Positions 5,769 through 13,668 of a stretch of DNA of 22,624 nucleotides are shown piece after piece. The translations under genes and the position numbers were made by a program. The DNA is from an uncultured Collinsella sp. Its GTDB lineage: Bacteria; Actinomycetota; Coriobacteriia; Coriobacteriales; Coriobacteriaceae. Under the pieces are notes generated by a model that saw nothing but the letters and a program-made list of their open reading frames with translations, was not told the DNA's origin and made no database searches. Where the stretch lies: NCBI GenBank assembly GCA_900551975.1, contig URYA01000006.1, positions 1 to 22,624 on the forward strand, given 5' to 3'. Every line of letters starts with the position of its first letter. Position 1 is the first letter of the stretch.

Positions 5769-7280
5769 TTAGTAGCTATCGTACGAATAGTCGGTAGAAT
5801 CGGTGGGCGTCTGGCCGTCAGTTGCGGTATCGGCGCCATCCGTGGACTGGGCATCGGTGCCGTCGGTGGTGTCGGTACCATCGGTGGTGTCGGTACCATC
5901 AGAACTTTCACCATTCTCGGAACCAGTCGTCTCCTTCTTGGGAACGGTGATCGTCACACGCGCCACGCCCGAGGTCTTGGTATCGTAACGGACCTTTTCG
6001 CCGTTCTTGGTAACGGTGACATCGGAAGGCTTGGACGTGGTGATCTCGATCGAGGACTCGGGCGTGTACTCCTGCTCAAAGGGGCCAGTCGCCTGAGCGC
6101 CATAAACCGACTTTCCGTCGACCTTGACCTCAATCCACGCGGTCTTTCCCTTGGCAACGGAGACCTTGACCTTCGTGACCTCGTTCTCTTCCTTCTTGGC
6201 CGTCGTCTTGGCGGCGTCCGAATCAGTCGACTCATCCGTCGCCTCATCGGTGTCTTCATCCTCGTCGACCGTTTCGGACTTCTTAGAAGACTTCTTGGTC
6301 GTCGTCTTGGTAGCAGTGGGCGTCTCGGGCGTGGTCTCGGGCGCCGAAGATGCGCAGCCGCGCAGAAGCACCACGATGAGCACAATCAGCAGCAACACCA
6401 CGGCACCGATGCCGGCGTAGACGATACGCGGATCGAGCCCGTTGTTTTGAGGAGTACGAGATCCGCCGCGTCCACGACTGGAACTGCTGCGGCCACCTCC
6501 CTGAGGCATACGACCACGATTGCTATCGGAACGGCCGCGATAGCCACCCTGGCCCTGAAGGCTGCGCTGACCCGAGCGGGGCGCAAGTTCACCGCGGCCT
6601 TGATAGCCACGCTGGCCCGAACGCGGAGCCGAAGGGCGCTGGCCACACGGCTGAGATTGAGAGCGAAGACGCGGCGTCACCTGCGTGGTATCGGCATCCG
6701 CATAGCCACCGCGAGAGCGTCCCGTAGAGGCACAACGGTAACCGCGATCGGAATAGCCGCCGTCGCCGTAGCCGGCACGAGGGTCACGCGCCACGCCGCG
6801 GGCAGCGGGAAGTGCACGGTCCTCGGGCATCGGCGTACTGCGGAACCGGTCACGCTGCGAGCGAATCTCCTCGCCCGAACCCGTCTCGGTAATATAACCG
6901 GCCTGCTGAGGACGCTGTCCATAGCGAGTCGAACGACCGCCCTGAACCATCAGGAAGCGCCCGTTATCGACCGAGGAACGCGAATTGACGTAGCCGGCGG
7001 CGTCCTGGAAACGACCGCCCTGCTGCGACGTCTCGCGTTCGTATGCCATCAGTTCGTCAAAGTAGGCATTGACGACCTCGCGCGGATTGAGGCCCAAAAA
7101 ACGAGCATAGCTCGAAATCATGCCCTGCGCATAGCCGCGCGGCGGCATCGAAGCAAAGTTACCGGTCTCGAAAAACTCGATGATCTGCGGCCTGATTTTG
7201 ATGGTGTTGGCGACCTGCTGAATGGAAAGGCCCATTCGGCGACGCTGCTCGAGCAGCATGTCACCAAAGCGTGCAGCCAT
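5769..7280 (-). CDS. RodZ-like HTH and membrane protein
   Basis: The 503-residue protein has a RodZ-like layout. Residues 1-75 form a Cro/xenobiotic-type helix-turn-helix (FGDMLLEQRRRMGLSIQQVANTIKI). This is the domain that in RodZ binds the actin MreB rather than DNA. Residues about 85-280 are a long Arg/Gly/Ser/Gln-rich linker with many RG pairs. A single membrane helix lies at about 287-306. Residues 312-365 are Thr/Lys/Glu/Asp-rich, and 366-448 form a beta-rich extracytoplasmic domain like the RodZ C-terminal domain (DUF4115). The last 55 residues are Asp/Thr/Gly-rich with an in-frame 18-bp tandem repeat. The start codon overlaps the ftsK stop by one base (TGATG), so translation should be coupled. 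It is much longer than typical RodZ because of the two low-complexity regions. Whether MreB is present cannot be seen. Confidence 0.8.
   Translation of the reverse strand: MAARFGDMLLEQRRRMGLSIQQVANTIKIRPQIIEFFETGNFASMPPRGYAQGMISSYARFLGLNPREVVNAYFDELMAYERETSQQGGRFQDAAGYVNSRSSVDNGRFLMVQGGRSTRYGQRPQQAGYITETGSGEEIRSQRDRFRSTPMPEDRALPAARGVARDPRAGYGDGGYSDRGYRCASTGRSRGGYADADTTQVTPRLRSQSQPCGQRPSAPRSGQRGYQGRGELAPRSGQRSLQGQGGYRGRSDSNRGRMPQGGGRSSSSRGRGGSRTPQNNGLDPRIVYAGIGAVVLLLIVLIVVLLRGCASSAPETTPETPTATKTTTKKSSKKSETVDEDEDTDEATDESTDSDAAKTTAKKEENEVTKVKVSVAKGKTAWIEVKVDGKSVYGAQATGPFEQEYTPESSIEITTSKPSDVTVTKNGEKVRYDTKTSGVARVTITVPKKETTGSENGESSDGTDTTDGTDTTDGTDAQSTDGADTATDGQTPTDSTDYSYDSY
5863..5898. repeat. 18-bp tandem repeat inside the RodZ-like gene
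   Basis: TCGGTGGTGTCGGTACCA occurs twice back to back, 18 bp each, with partial copies on both sides. On the coding strand each copy encodes six residues of the Asp/Thr/Gly tail (TDGTDT pattern). It is in frame, so copy-number change would lengthen or shorten the extracytoplasmic tail without breaking the protein. Confidence 0.85.
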
Positions 7281-10057
7281 CAGAATCCTCCAAACTCACG
7301 ATCTTCACGTGCCATCTCGGCGTCGACAGATTCCAGCGCGGCAAGCCCCTCCTCGTCCAACAGGACCTCGCGCGGCTTGGAACCGTCGGGCGGGCCGACG
7401 ACACCCTTTTCTTCCAGCATGTCCATAATACGCCCGGCACGCGCATAGCCAACCTTCAGGCGGCGTTGCAGGCCAGATGTGGAGCCCAGCTGCGATTCCA
7501 CCACAATATGGGCGGCTTCCCAAATGAGCGGATCATCGTCTTGCGGCTCGGCGACTCCGGTGCGGACAATGCCGCCACCAGCCATGGACATGGAAGCGGG
7601 CGCCACGGCGGACAGAATCTCCTCGTGGTAGTCGGGCTCGCTCTGCGACTTAACGAACTCGACAATCTCGTTGATTTCGTCGTCCGAGACAAAGCAGCCC
7701 TGGATACGGCGGGGCTTGCCCCAGTCGACCTTGGAGAACAGCATGTCGCCCAAACCGGTGAGCTTCTCGGCACCCATCTGGTCGATGATGACGCGCGAGT
7801 CGATGCCCGTGGCGACGTTAAAGGCGATGCGGTTGGTGATGTTGGCCTTGATAAGGCCCGTCACCACGTTGGAGCTCGGGCGCTGCGTGGCCACGATAAG
7901 ATGAATACCGGCGGCACGGCCCAGCTGTGCAATACGTACGATGGAGGCCTCGACATCCTTACCGGCAACCATCATCAGGTCAGAGAGCTCGTCAATGATA
8001 ATGACCAGGTAGGGCATCTTTTGCGGCGGGTTGTCGTAATGCTCAAACTCGCCGGCGGCCTGCTTTTCGTTATAGGTCGAAATCTTACGGACGTTGAGGC
8101 GTTCGAATACCTTCAGGCGGCGCTCCATTTCGGACACGGCCCACTGCAGGGCGCTCGCGGCCTGCTTGGGCTCGGTCACCACGGGCACATAGAGATGCGG
8201 CAGACCGTTATAGCCCGCAAGCTCGACGCGCTTGGGGTCGACCATGATCAGGCGAACGTCCTCGGGAAGGGCGCGCATGAGCAAGGTCGTGATGATGGAA
8301 TTGATCATCACCGACTTACCAGAACCGGTCGTACCGGCGATCAACAGGTGAGGCATCTTGGCGAGGTCGGCGACGACCGGCGTGCCCTCGGCGTCGCGGC
8401 CGATGGCAAGCTCGAGCGGACCGCCCTTCACATAGGGCAGCACGTCGCCCAGATTGACGTTCTGGCGCTTGCGGTTGGGAATCTCGATGCCCACGAGCGA
8501 GGTGCCGGGGATCGGGGCAAAGATACGAACCGACTGGGCGGCGAGCGAAAGCGCAATATCGTCCTCGAGGCTCGAAATCTTGCTCACGCGCTCGCCCTCG
8601 CCAGGTTGCAGCTTAAAGGTCGTCACCGTGGGGCCGGCGATCCAGCCGACCACGCGGGCACTGCGGCCAAACTCAAGCAAGGTGGATTGCAGTGACTCAG
8701 CGGTCTGCTCCAGCTCCTTATCCGAAGACGCGGCAGAAGCCGACTGCGGGTTGGCATGTAGGATTTCGAGCGGCGGAAGCTTGAGGCCGTCCTCTTCTTC
8801 GCCCTCGTTATCTGCGGCGCCGTCGTCCACTCCCCCATCACGAGCCGCAGCCGATTCGACAGCACTCGTGGCAGGCGCATCGGCAACCTTGGGATGCTTC
8901 AGGAAGTCGGGAATCTGAGGTGCGGCCGAGACGGGATTCACGGCAAACAGCGGCTCGGACTCGTCGATCTTGTCCGGATCGTCCTCCATCGAAAGCTGTC
9001 CAGTGACCTGCCCGCGCTTGGCGTGGCGACGCGGCAGCAAGGTTGTCTTGGCGGTCTCGAGCGGAGCCTCGTCGTCCTCGTCGTCACCCTCGGTGAGCTC
9101 AATCTCGCTATCGGACCAAGACGGGTCGGGCTCGCTTGTGTTGAGCTTGGGCGCAGCCTTGCCCTTCTTGGCATGGCGGCGCGGCAGCAGCGTGGTCTTG
9201 GCGCGCTCGGCTTCAACCGACTCGGATACGTCGACAAATGGGTCATCGTCCTCGTCGTCATCGTCCAAAACCGGGTCCACATCGTTGCCCATGACCGTGG
9301 TCACGGCAGCATCGGAGCCCTTTTGACGAAGAATGCTCAGGTGCGGACGGGCAACGCCGGGCACCGACAGGGCTTCGTCGTCACCCCACGGGCTGGCGTT
9401 GACATCGGCACGACGGCGTTCGGCAAAATCTGCCGCACGATCGCGGGCAGAGCGCAGCACACCGCCCACCGAAAAGCCAATGATGACAAAACCAACGACG
9501 GCCAGACCCAACAGGACCACCATCGCGACAGGCTTACCCAGGGCATTCTGCAGCGCACTCGCAATAAACGCACCAATGTAGCCACCCGACACGGAAAGGT
9601 TCTGCGGCGTAAACATAAGGTCGCACGAATCGCTCGTGCCCGGCACCATCAGCGAAAGAATGGAGACGACGGCGATAAAGACCACGGCACCGCCCGCAAC
9701 AGAGCGCACGTTGAGCGGCGAGTCCTCACCCAAAAAGAGCGTGGCGGCAAACAGCAAGATGACGATCGGCAGCACGTAGGCGCCCAGGCCAAAGCCCAGG
9801 TGATAGAACCCGGCAACAGCAGCCGTCACGGGCGCTGTTGCCGGTGAGATCACGGCAATGAAGGAAGCGATCGCCAAAACGGCAATGACCACGCCGGCGA
9901 TATCGCGATTGGCCGAAGGCTCGACCAAGGGCTCAAAATCGTCGAAGTCTGCCTCATGGCCCTTATTGGCACGCAGATGGGAACCGGCACCCTTAGCAGA
10001 TGCCGGTTGGTTATTGGCCTTATTGCCTTTGGCGTTTTGTGCAGATCCGCGCGCCAA
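7280..10057 (-). CDS. ftsK: DNA translocase FtsK/SpoIIIE
   Basis: This 925-residue septum-associated DNA pump moves chromosome ends during division. Four membrane helices lie at about 52-71, 91-110, 119-138 and 177-197. An acidic, low-complexity linker of about 230 residues follows, then the alpha/beta motor. The motor has Walker A GTTGSGKS at 575-582, Walker B LVIIIDE at 684-690, and a RecA-like core with IVATQRPSSNVVTGLIKANI. The C-terminal winged-helix gamma domain (about 850-915) contains TSGLQRRLKVGYARAGRIMDMLE, which reads oriented DNA motifs. The start is a TTG at 10,057, chosen because GGAGG ends 6 nt before it. That ribosome site lies in the last codons of the RNase J gene, whose stop is one base upstream of the TTG. 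The linker carries a duplicated 14-residue motif 50 residues apart. Confidence 0.96.
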   Translation of the reverse strand: MARGSAQNAKGNKANNQPASAKGAGSHLRANKGHEADFDDFEPLVEPSANRDIAGVVIAVLAIASFIAVISPATAPVTAAVAGFYHLGFGLGAYVLPIVILLFAATLFLGEDSPLNVRSVAGGAVVFIAVVSILSLMVPGTSDSCDLMFTPQNLSVSGGYIGAFIASALQNALGKPVAMVVLLGLAVVGFVIIGFSVGGVLRSARDRAADFAERRRADVNASPWGDDEALSVPGVARPHLSILRQKGSDAAVTTVMGNDVDPVLDDDDEDDDPFVDVSESVEAERAKTTLLPRRHAKKGKAAPKLNTSEPDPSWSDSEIELTEGDDEDDEAPLETAKTTLLPRRHAKRGQVTGQLSMEDDPDKIDESEPLFAVNPVSAAPQIPDFLKHPKVADAPATSAVESAAARDGGVDDGAADNEGEEEDGLKLPPLEILHANPQSASAASSDKELEQTAESLQSTLLEFGRSARVVGWIAGPTVTTFKLQPGEGERVSKISSLEDDIALSLAAQSVRIFAPIPGTSLVGIEIPNRKRQNVNLGDVLPYVKGGPLELAIGRDAEGTPVVADLAKMPHLLIAGTTGSGKSVMINSIITTLLMRALPEDVRLIMVDPKRVELAGYNGLPHLYVPVVTEPKQAASALQWAVSEMERRLKVFERLNVRKISTYNEKQAAGEFEHYDNPPQKMPYLVIIIDELSDLMMVAGKDVEASIVRIAQLGRAAGIHLIVATQRPSSNVVTGLIKANITNRIAFNVATGIDSRVIIDQMGAEKLTGLGDMLFSKVDWGKPRRIQGCFVSDDEINEIVEFVKSQSEPDYHEEILSAVAPASMSMAGGGIVRTGVAEPQDDDPLIWEAAHIVVESQLGSTSGLQRRLKVGYARAGRIMDMLEEKGVVGPPDGSKPREVLLDEEGLAALESVDAEMAREDREFGGF

Positions 10058-10058
10058 A

Positions 10059-11729
10059 CTAAACCTCCATGACGACCGGGATGATCATCGGACGGGTGCG
10101 CGTACGGCTCCAGATAAAGTTGGAGAGCGAGTCGCGCACGGCCTTGCGAATGGCATCGGAACCGCTGCTGGTAAAGCTAAACTTACCCTTCTCGATCGTC
10201 TTCATAATGGACGCGGAGGCATCCTCGGAGAACTGGTCGTCGATGGCAAACGAGACGCCGCGGCCCGAGAACTCGATGGCCTCGATCTTCTTGTGTTTGA
10301 GGGAGACGATGGCAACGGCCGTGACCATACCGTCGTTGGCGAGCTTCTGGCGATCGCGCAGGACGATGGGGTCGGTATCGCCGATACGCAGGCCGTCGAC
10401 GTAAACGACACCGGACTCGACGGGCGTACCGCGCTTGACGATACCACCGCGCATCTCGAGCGTGTCGCCGTTATCGAGGATAAAGATATGATCGTCCTTG
10501 ATGCCCATCTTGCGCGCCAGCTGGGCATGGGCGCGCAGATGCACGGCCTCACCGTGAACCGGCATAAAATACGTGGGCTTGGCCATGGCCATCAGGAGCT
10601 TGAGCTCCTCCTGGCTACCGTGACCCGAGACGTGGACGAGAGCGCGGTTCTTATCCCACACGTCGCAGCCGAGCTTGGCCAGGCTGTTGACGACCTGCTG
10701 GACGGCCTTCTCGTTGCCAGGAACGGGAGTTGCCGAGAGGATAACGGTATCGCCCTCGTGGATGGAGAGCGTCTTGTGCTCGCCATTGGCCATGCGGGAC
10801 AGGGCCGACAGCGGCTCGCCCTGCGAACCAGTGCACATGACGACGATCTTGTCGTCAGGCAGGTTATCAATATCGAAGGCATCGATGATATCGGCATCAT
10901 CGATGTTGAGATAACCGAGCTCGCGCGCCACGCGGGTGTTCGTGAGCATGGAGCGACCGGTCACAACGACCTTACGGCCGCACTTGCGGGCGGCATCGCA
11001 GATCTGCTGCAAACGATGGATGTGGCTCGAGAACGACGCGACGAGCACACGACCCGGAGCGTTCTTGATGGCGTGCAGCAGGTTGGGACCAACCTCGGCC
11101 TCGGACTTGGTAAAGCCGGGAACCGTGGCATTGGTGGAATCGGAAAGCAGCAGGTCGATGCCCTGCTTGGCAAAGCGGCTGATAGCGGCATAGTCGGGCG
11201 TGACGCCATCGATGGGCGTCTGGTCGAGCTTAAAGTCGCCGGTGTGCATAACGGTGCCCTGATTAGTACGGATGAACACGCCCAGAGCGCCGGGGATGGA
11301 GTGCGTCATCGAGAAGAAGTCGAGCGAGATGCCGCCGAGGTTGACATGGCTGCCACCCTTGACCTCGCGGAACTTGGGCGCGCGGATTCGGAACTCGGAG
11401 AGCTTGCCCTCGATAAAACCGAGCGTCAGCTTGCTCGAGAAGATGGGCACCTTGTTGTTGAGGTCCTGCAGCAGGTACGGAAGCGAACCGGTGTGGTCCT
11501 CGTGGCCGTGAGTGACGATGATACCGCGGAGCTTCTCCTCGTTCTCCAGAACATAGGTGTAGTCGGGAAGCACCAGGTCGATACCGGGCTGGGAGTCATC
11601 CGGGAACATAAGACCGGCGTCGACGAGCACCATGTCGTCGCCGCACTCGAAGACCGTCATGTTCTTGCCGATGCCGTCAAGACCGCCGAGCGGGATGATC
11701 TTCAAGGGAGATGATTTTTTAGCTGCCAT
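10059..11729 (-). CDS. rnj: Ribonuclease J
   Basis: The 556-residue enzyme is a metallo-beta-lactamase/beta-CASP ribonuclease of the RNase J family, with 5'-3' exonuclease and endonuclease activity in mRNA decay and rRNA maturation. The family opening KIIPLGGLDGIGKNMTVFE is followed by the metal motif HGHEDH at 74-79. Further ligands are expected at H143 (MTHSIPG) and D165 (HTGDFKLD). The beta-CASP part includes VSGHGSQEELK and FMPVHGE. The C-terminal domain ends SRTRTRPMIIPVVMEV, a common RNase J ending. Only one copy is visible. The ATG at 11,729 has AAAGGA about 14 nt upstream, a long spacing. It heads the minus-strand run leading into ftsK with a 1-nt gap. Confidence 0.95.
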   Translation of the reverse strand: MAAKKSSPLKIIPLGGLDGIGKNMTVFECGDDMVLVDAGLMFPDDSQPGIDLVLPDYTYVLENEEKLRGIIVTHGHEDHTGSLPYLLQDLNNKVPIFSSKLTLGFIEGKLSEFRIRAPKFREVKGGSHVNLGGISLDFFSMTHSIPGALGVFIRTNQGTVMHTGDFKLDQTPIDGVTPDYAAISRFAKQGIDLLLSDSTNATVPGFTKSEAEVGPNLLHAIKNAPGRVLVASFSSHIHRLQQICDAARKCGRKVVVTGRSMLTNTRVARELGYLNIDDADIIDAFDIDNLPDDKIVVMCTGSQGEPLSALSRMANGEHKTLSIHEGDTVILSATPVPGNEKAVQQVVNSLAKLGCDVWDKNRALVHVSGHGSQEELKLLMAMAKPTYFMPVHGEAVHLRAHAQLARKMGIKDDHIFILDNGDTLEMRGGIVKRGTPVESGVVYVDGLRIGDTDPIVLRDRQKLANDGMVTAVAIVSLKHKKIEAIEFSGRGVSFAIDDQFSEDASASIMKTIEKGKFSFTSSGSDAIRKAVRDSLSNFIWSRTRTRPMIIPVVMEV

Positions 11730-11883
11730 AGGTTAGTGTGGTTTCCTTTCTTCGAAACGGGTCTGGAACAACCGACGGGGCGCTTCTGGCAAACCGACCG
11801 CCGGGAACGTACAAACATGCATCACAGAGTCGATGCAGTAACCACAGTATGATACCCATTTGCCCACCAACAGACCACCCATG

Positions 11884-11943
11884 CATCAAAGCCCCATCCA
11901 AACCGGTCTATCCCGCCGGTTTCCCGTGGGGCGGGCACTGATG
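11884..11943. other. Extended stem-loop, possible structured RNA
   Basis: Three nested complementary segments form one 60-nt imperfect hairpin. CATCA (11,884-11,888) pairs with TGATG (11,939-11,943). GCCCCA (11,891-11,896) pairs with TGGGGC (11,927-11,932). AAACCGG (11,900-11,906) pairs with CCGGTTT (11,916-11,922). Neither strand has a U-tract after it, so it is not a standard terminator. It could be part of the rnj mRNA leader on the minus strand or a small RNA on either strand. No known riboswitch class was recognised. Confidence 0.45.
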
Positions 11944-11968
11944 AAGTTTCCTGCTCTACAGTCCTGCT

Positions 11969-12005
11969 CACGACGGAGGCCACATTAAGTGGCCTCCTGT
12001 TCGTG
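11969..12005. other. Second strong hairpin in the same gap
   Basis: GGAGGCCAC (11,975-11,983) and GTGGCCTCC (11,989-11,997) form a perfect 9-bp stem with loop ATTAA. The outer segments CACGA (11,969-11,973) and TCGTG (12,001-12,005) can also pair across a small internal loop. The flanks are not U-rich on either strand. It stands 25 nt from the hairpin at 11,884-11,943. Confidence 0.5.
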
Positions 12006-12117
12006 CGGAACTCGCGATAAACTTAACCCCCACACCCCTCACGCGGCGGGCAACCGTCGTTGGGCTTATCACTGACACGAATAAACCGCTTGTATATCGT
12101 CTGCTAGCTTGGCACGG

Positions 12118-12123
12118 TACAAT
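12118..12123 (+). promoter_or_regulatory. Possible -10 element of the RlmD-like gene
   Basis: TACAAT lies 37 nt upstream of the start codon and is a good -10 hexamer. No convincing -35 was found at 16-18 nt. The same hexamer appears upstream of several other genes in this window. Transcription would start near 12,130, just before a 14-bp palindrome. Confidence 0.4.
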
Positions 12124-12134
12124 ACTTGCAGCTT

Positions 12135-12148
12135 TAATTCATGAATTA
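12135..12148. promoter_or_regulatory. 14-bp perfect palindrome before the RlmD-like gene
   Basis: TAATTCATGAATTA is perfectly self-complementary and lies between the likely transcription start and the ribosome site (GGAG at 12,151-12,154). The position fits a repressor operator. Short AT-rich palindromes also arise by chance, so the role is only suggested. Confidence 0.35.
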
Positions 12149-12160
12149 GTGGAGTTATTG

Positions 12161-13603
12161 ATGGCAGAATCTCGTGCGGAGCGTAGGGCTCGTCGTGCTT
12201 TGGTGGAGGCGGCTGAGGGGTTGAAGGAGGAGAAATCTTCCAAGAAATCAAAGTCGTCTCAGGATGCGAAGGGTAAGTCGGTCAAGGGCAAGGCCAAGCG
12301 TCCCGGCTCTCGTCGGGGTGAGGACAAGGCATCTCAGACTCGCACCAAGCGCCCACATAAAGATCCGGTTTCGTCTGCACGTAAGGCCGTAGACCCCAAA
12401 TCTCCCTGTTCGATCATGAAATCTTGTGGTGGGTGCACGGCGCTCAATCGTCCTTATAAAAAGCAGTTGGCGGCCAAGCAAGCTGCTATGGAGGAGCTTT
12501 TTGCTTCGCTTTGTGAGCGTGAGGGTATCGCCGTTGATCCTATTCGCGGTATGGGCGTCACCCTGGGCGACCCGGGTAAATATCCTGCGCCGCGTGGCTT
12601 TCGCCATAAGGCTGCCACTCCCTTTGCTCCCGGTAAGGAGGGCGCTGTCCGTTGCGGTTTCTTTGAGCGCGGCACGCACAAGATCGTTGCCGTACCCGAG
12701 TGTCCTGTCGAGGCGCCGGGTGCCCGTCAGATTCTCAACGGCATCGCACGCGAAGCTGAGCGGCTGCATATTCCCGCCTTTAATGAGGACAAGCATCTTG
12801 GTTTGGTTCGCTATGCCGTCGTCCGCTGCGGTTGGCGTACCGACCAGGTCATGGTTACGCTCGTGACCGCCCAGCGTGACTTACCGCATGCGCAGGAGTT
12901 CTTTGAGGCTGTCGCGGCGCTCGATCCGCATATCGTCACCGTTGCCCAAAATATCAATGGCCGTCCCGGTAACGCCATCTTGGGTGAGGAGACTCGTATC
13001 GTCTATGGCGCCGAGTGCATGCGCGACCAGCTGCTCGGTTGCGAATTCGATATCTCCCCTACCGCGTTCTATCAGACCAATCCGCAGCAGACCGAGCTGC
13101 TCTATCAGCTCGCGATTGACGGCATGGACCTGCAGCAGGGTGACATTCTTATGGATGCCTACTGCGGCAGCGGCACCATCGGTCTGTGCGCTGCGAAGGA
13201 TGCCCAGGACAGAGGTGTCGGCATTATGCTGCTCGGCGTGGAACGCAACCCGGCGGGCATTGCCGACGCACGTCGCAATGCCGAGCTCAACGGCCTCACC
13301 CGCAGCGCTTGGTTTATGGCCGACGACGCCACCGATTACATCCTGGACGCCGCCGATAACAACGAGCGCGTCGATGTTCTCTCCATCGACCCGCCGCGCG
13401 CCGGCTCTACACCCGAGTTCCTCGAAGCTGCCTGCGCACTTAAGCCGCGCCGCATCACCTATATCAGCTGCAACCCCGTGACCCAAGAGCGCGACCTGCA
13501 CCAGCTCCTCGACGGAGGCTATCGCCTGCTCAAGATCACGCCCGTCGACATGTTCCCTCACACCGACCACACCGAAACCGTAGCGGTCCTCGAGCGCCGC
13601 TAA
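12161..13603 (+). CDS. rlmD: 23S rRNA (uracil-5-)-methyltransferase, RlmD/TrmA family
   Basis: This 480-residue SAM-dependent enzyme of the TrmA/RumA family methylates C5 of a uridine, probably in 23S rRNA. The iron-sulfur cysteines are C83, C89 and C92 (CSIMKSCGGC) plus C181. The SAM-binding motif DAYCGSGTIG lies at 332-341 and a conserved DPPR at 410-413. The catalytic nucleophile is C437 in SCNPVTQERDL and the base is probably E472 in HTETVAVLERR. The first 80 residues are an unusual Lys/Arg/Ser-rich extension that may bind RNA; the common N-terminal TRAM domain was not seen. The ATG at 12,161 has GGAG 6 nt upstream; an in-frame GTG at 12,149 is less likely. Codons in the first half often end in T, those in the second half in C. 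A tRNA or RlmC-type target cannot be excluded. Confidence 0.88.
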   Translation: MAESRAERRARRALVEAAEGLKEEKSSKKSKSSQDAKGKSVKGKAKRPGSRRGEDKASQTRTKRPHKDPVSSARKAVDPKSPCSIMKSCGGCTALNRPYKKQLAAKQAAMEELFASLCEREGIAVDPIRGMGVTLGDPGKYPAPRGFRHKAATPFAPGKEGAVRCGFFERGTHKIVAVPECPVEAPGARQILNGIAREAERLHIPAFNEDKHLGLVRYAVVRCGWRTDQVMVTLVTAQRDLPHAQEFFEAVAALDPHIVTVAQNINGRPGNAILGEETRIVYGAECMRDQLLGCEFDISPTAFYQTNPQQTELLYQLAIDGMDLQQGDILMDAYCGSGTIGLCAAKDAQDRGVGIMLLGVERNPAGIADARRNAELNGLTRSAWFMADDATDYILDAADNNERVDVLSIDPPRAGSTPEFLEAACALKPRRITYISCNPVTQERDLHQLLDGGYRLLKITPVDMFPHTDHTETVAVLERR

Positions 13604-13618
13604 TCCACCGGCACAAGA

Positions 13619-13648
13619 AAGGGGGCGACCCGCCTGGGCCGCCCCCTT
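13619..13648. terminator. Bidirectional terminator between convergent genes
   Basis: AAGGGGGCG (13,619-13,627) and CGCCCCCTT (13,640-13,648) form a 9-bp GC-rich stem, extended by an inner CCC/GGG after one mismatch. The plus-strand tail is CGCTTGGTTT, and the minus-strand tail TTCTTGTG is U-rich. It lies between the RlmD-like gene on plus and the PHP gene on minus and can serve both. Confidence 0.8.
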
Positions 13649-13668
13649 CGCTTGGTTTATAAATTCCG

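Larger units (their letters stand above)
11730..12160. other. Intergenic region between rnj and the RlmD-like gene
   Basis: This 431-nt gap separates divergent genes, so it must hold both promoters. No convincing coding frame was seen. Its main content is a three-part imperfect hairpin at 11,884-11,943, a direct repeat of TCCTGCTC at 11,949-11,956 and 11,962-11,969, a second strong hairpin at 11,969-12,005, a TACAAT hexamer at 12,118-12,123, and a 14-bp palindrome at 12,135-12,148. No confident rnj promoter was found; TATCAT near 11,853 on the minus strand is a weak candidate. Confidence 0.6.

Noticed and set aside
2731..5772. Very long plus-strand open frame (about 1,000 codons) opposite cinA, pgsA, rimO and yajQ
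   Set aside because: It is antisense to four genes with clear family motifs, its translation is low-complexity and matches nothing, and it is explained by GC-rich codon bias of the real genes.
9858..11714. 618-codon plus-strand open frame opposite the RNase J gene
   Set aside because: Antisense shadow of a gene with intact catalytic motifs; no ribosome site or family resemblance.
11738..11941. Small plus-strand frame (67 codons) in the gap beside rnj
   Set aside because: No ribosome site or recognisable domain, and it overlaps the structured stem at 11,884-11,943.
11884..12005. Cobalamin or other known riboswitch in the rnj/RlmD gap
   Set aside because: Fragments such as GGGCACTG and GGGAAACC looked suggestive, but the conserved cores and their order are absent on both strands, and the downstream genes do not fit.
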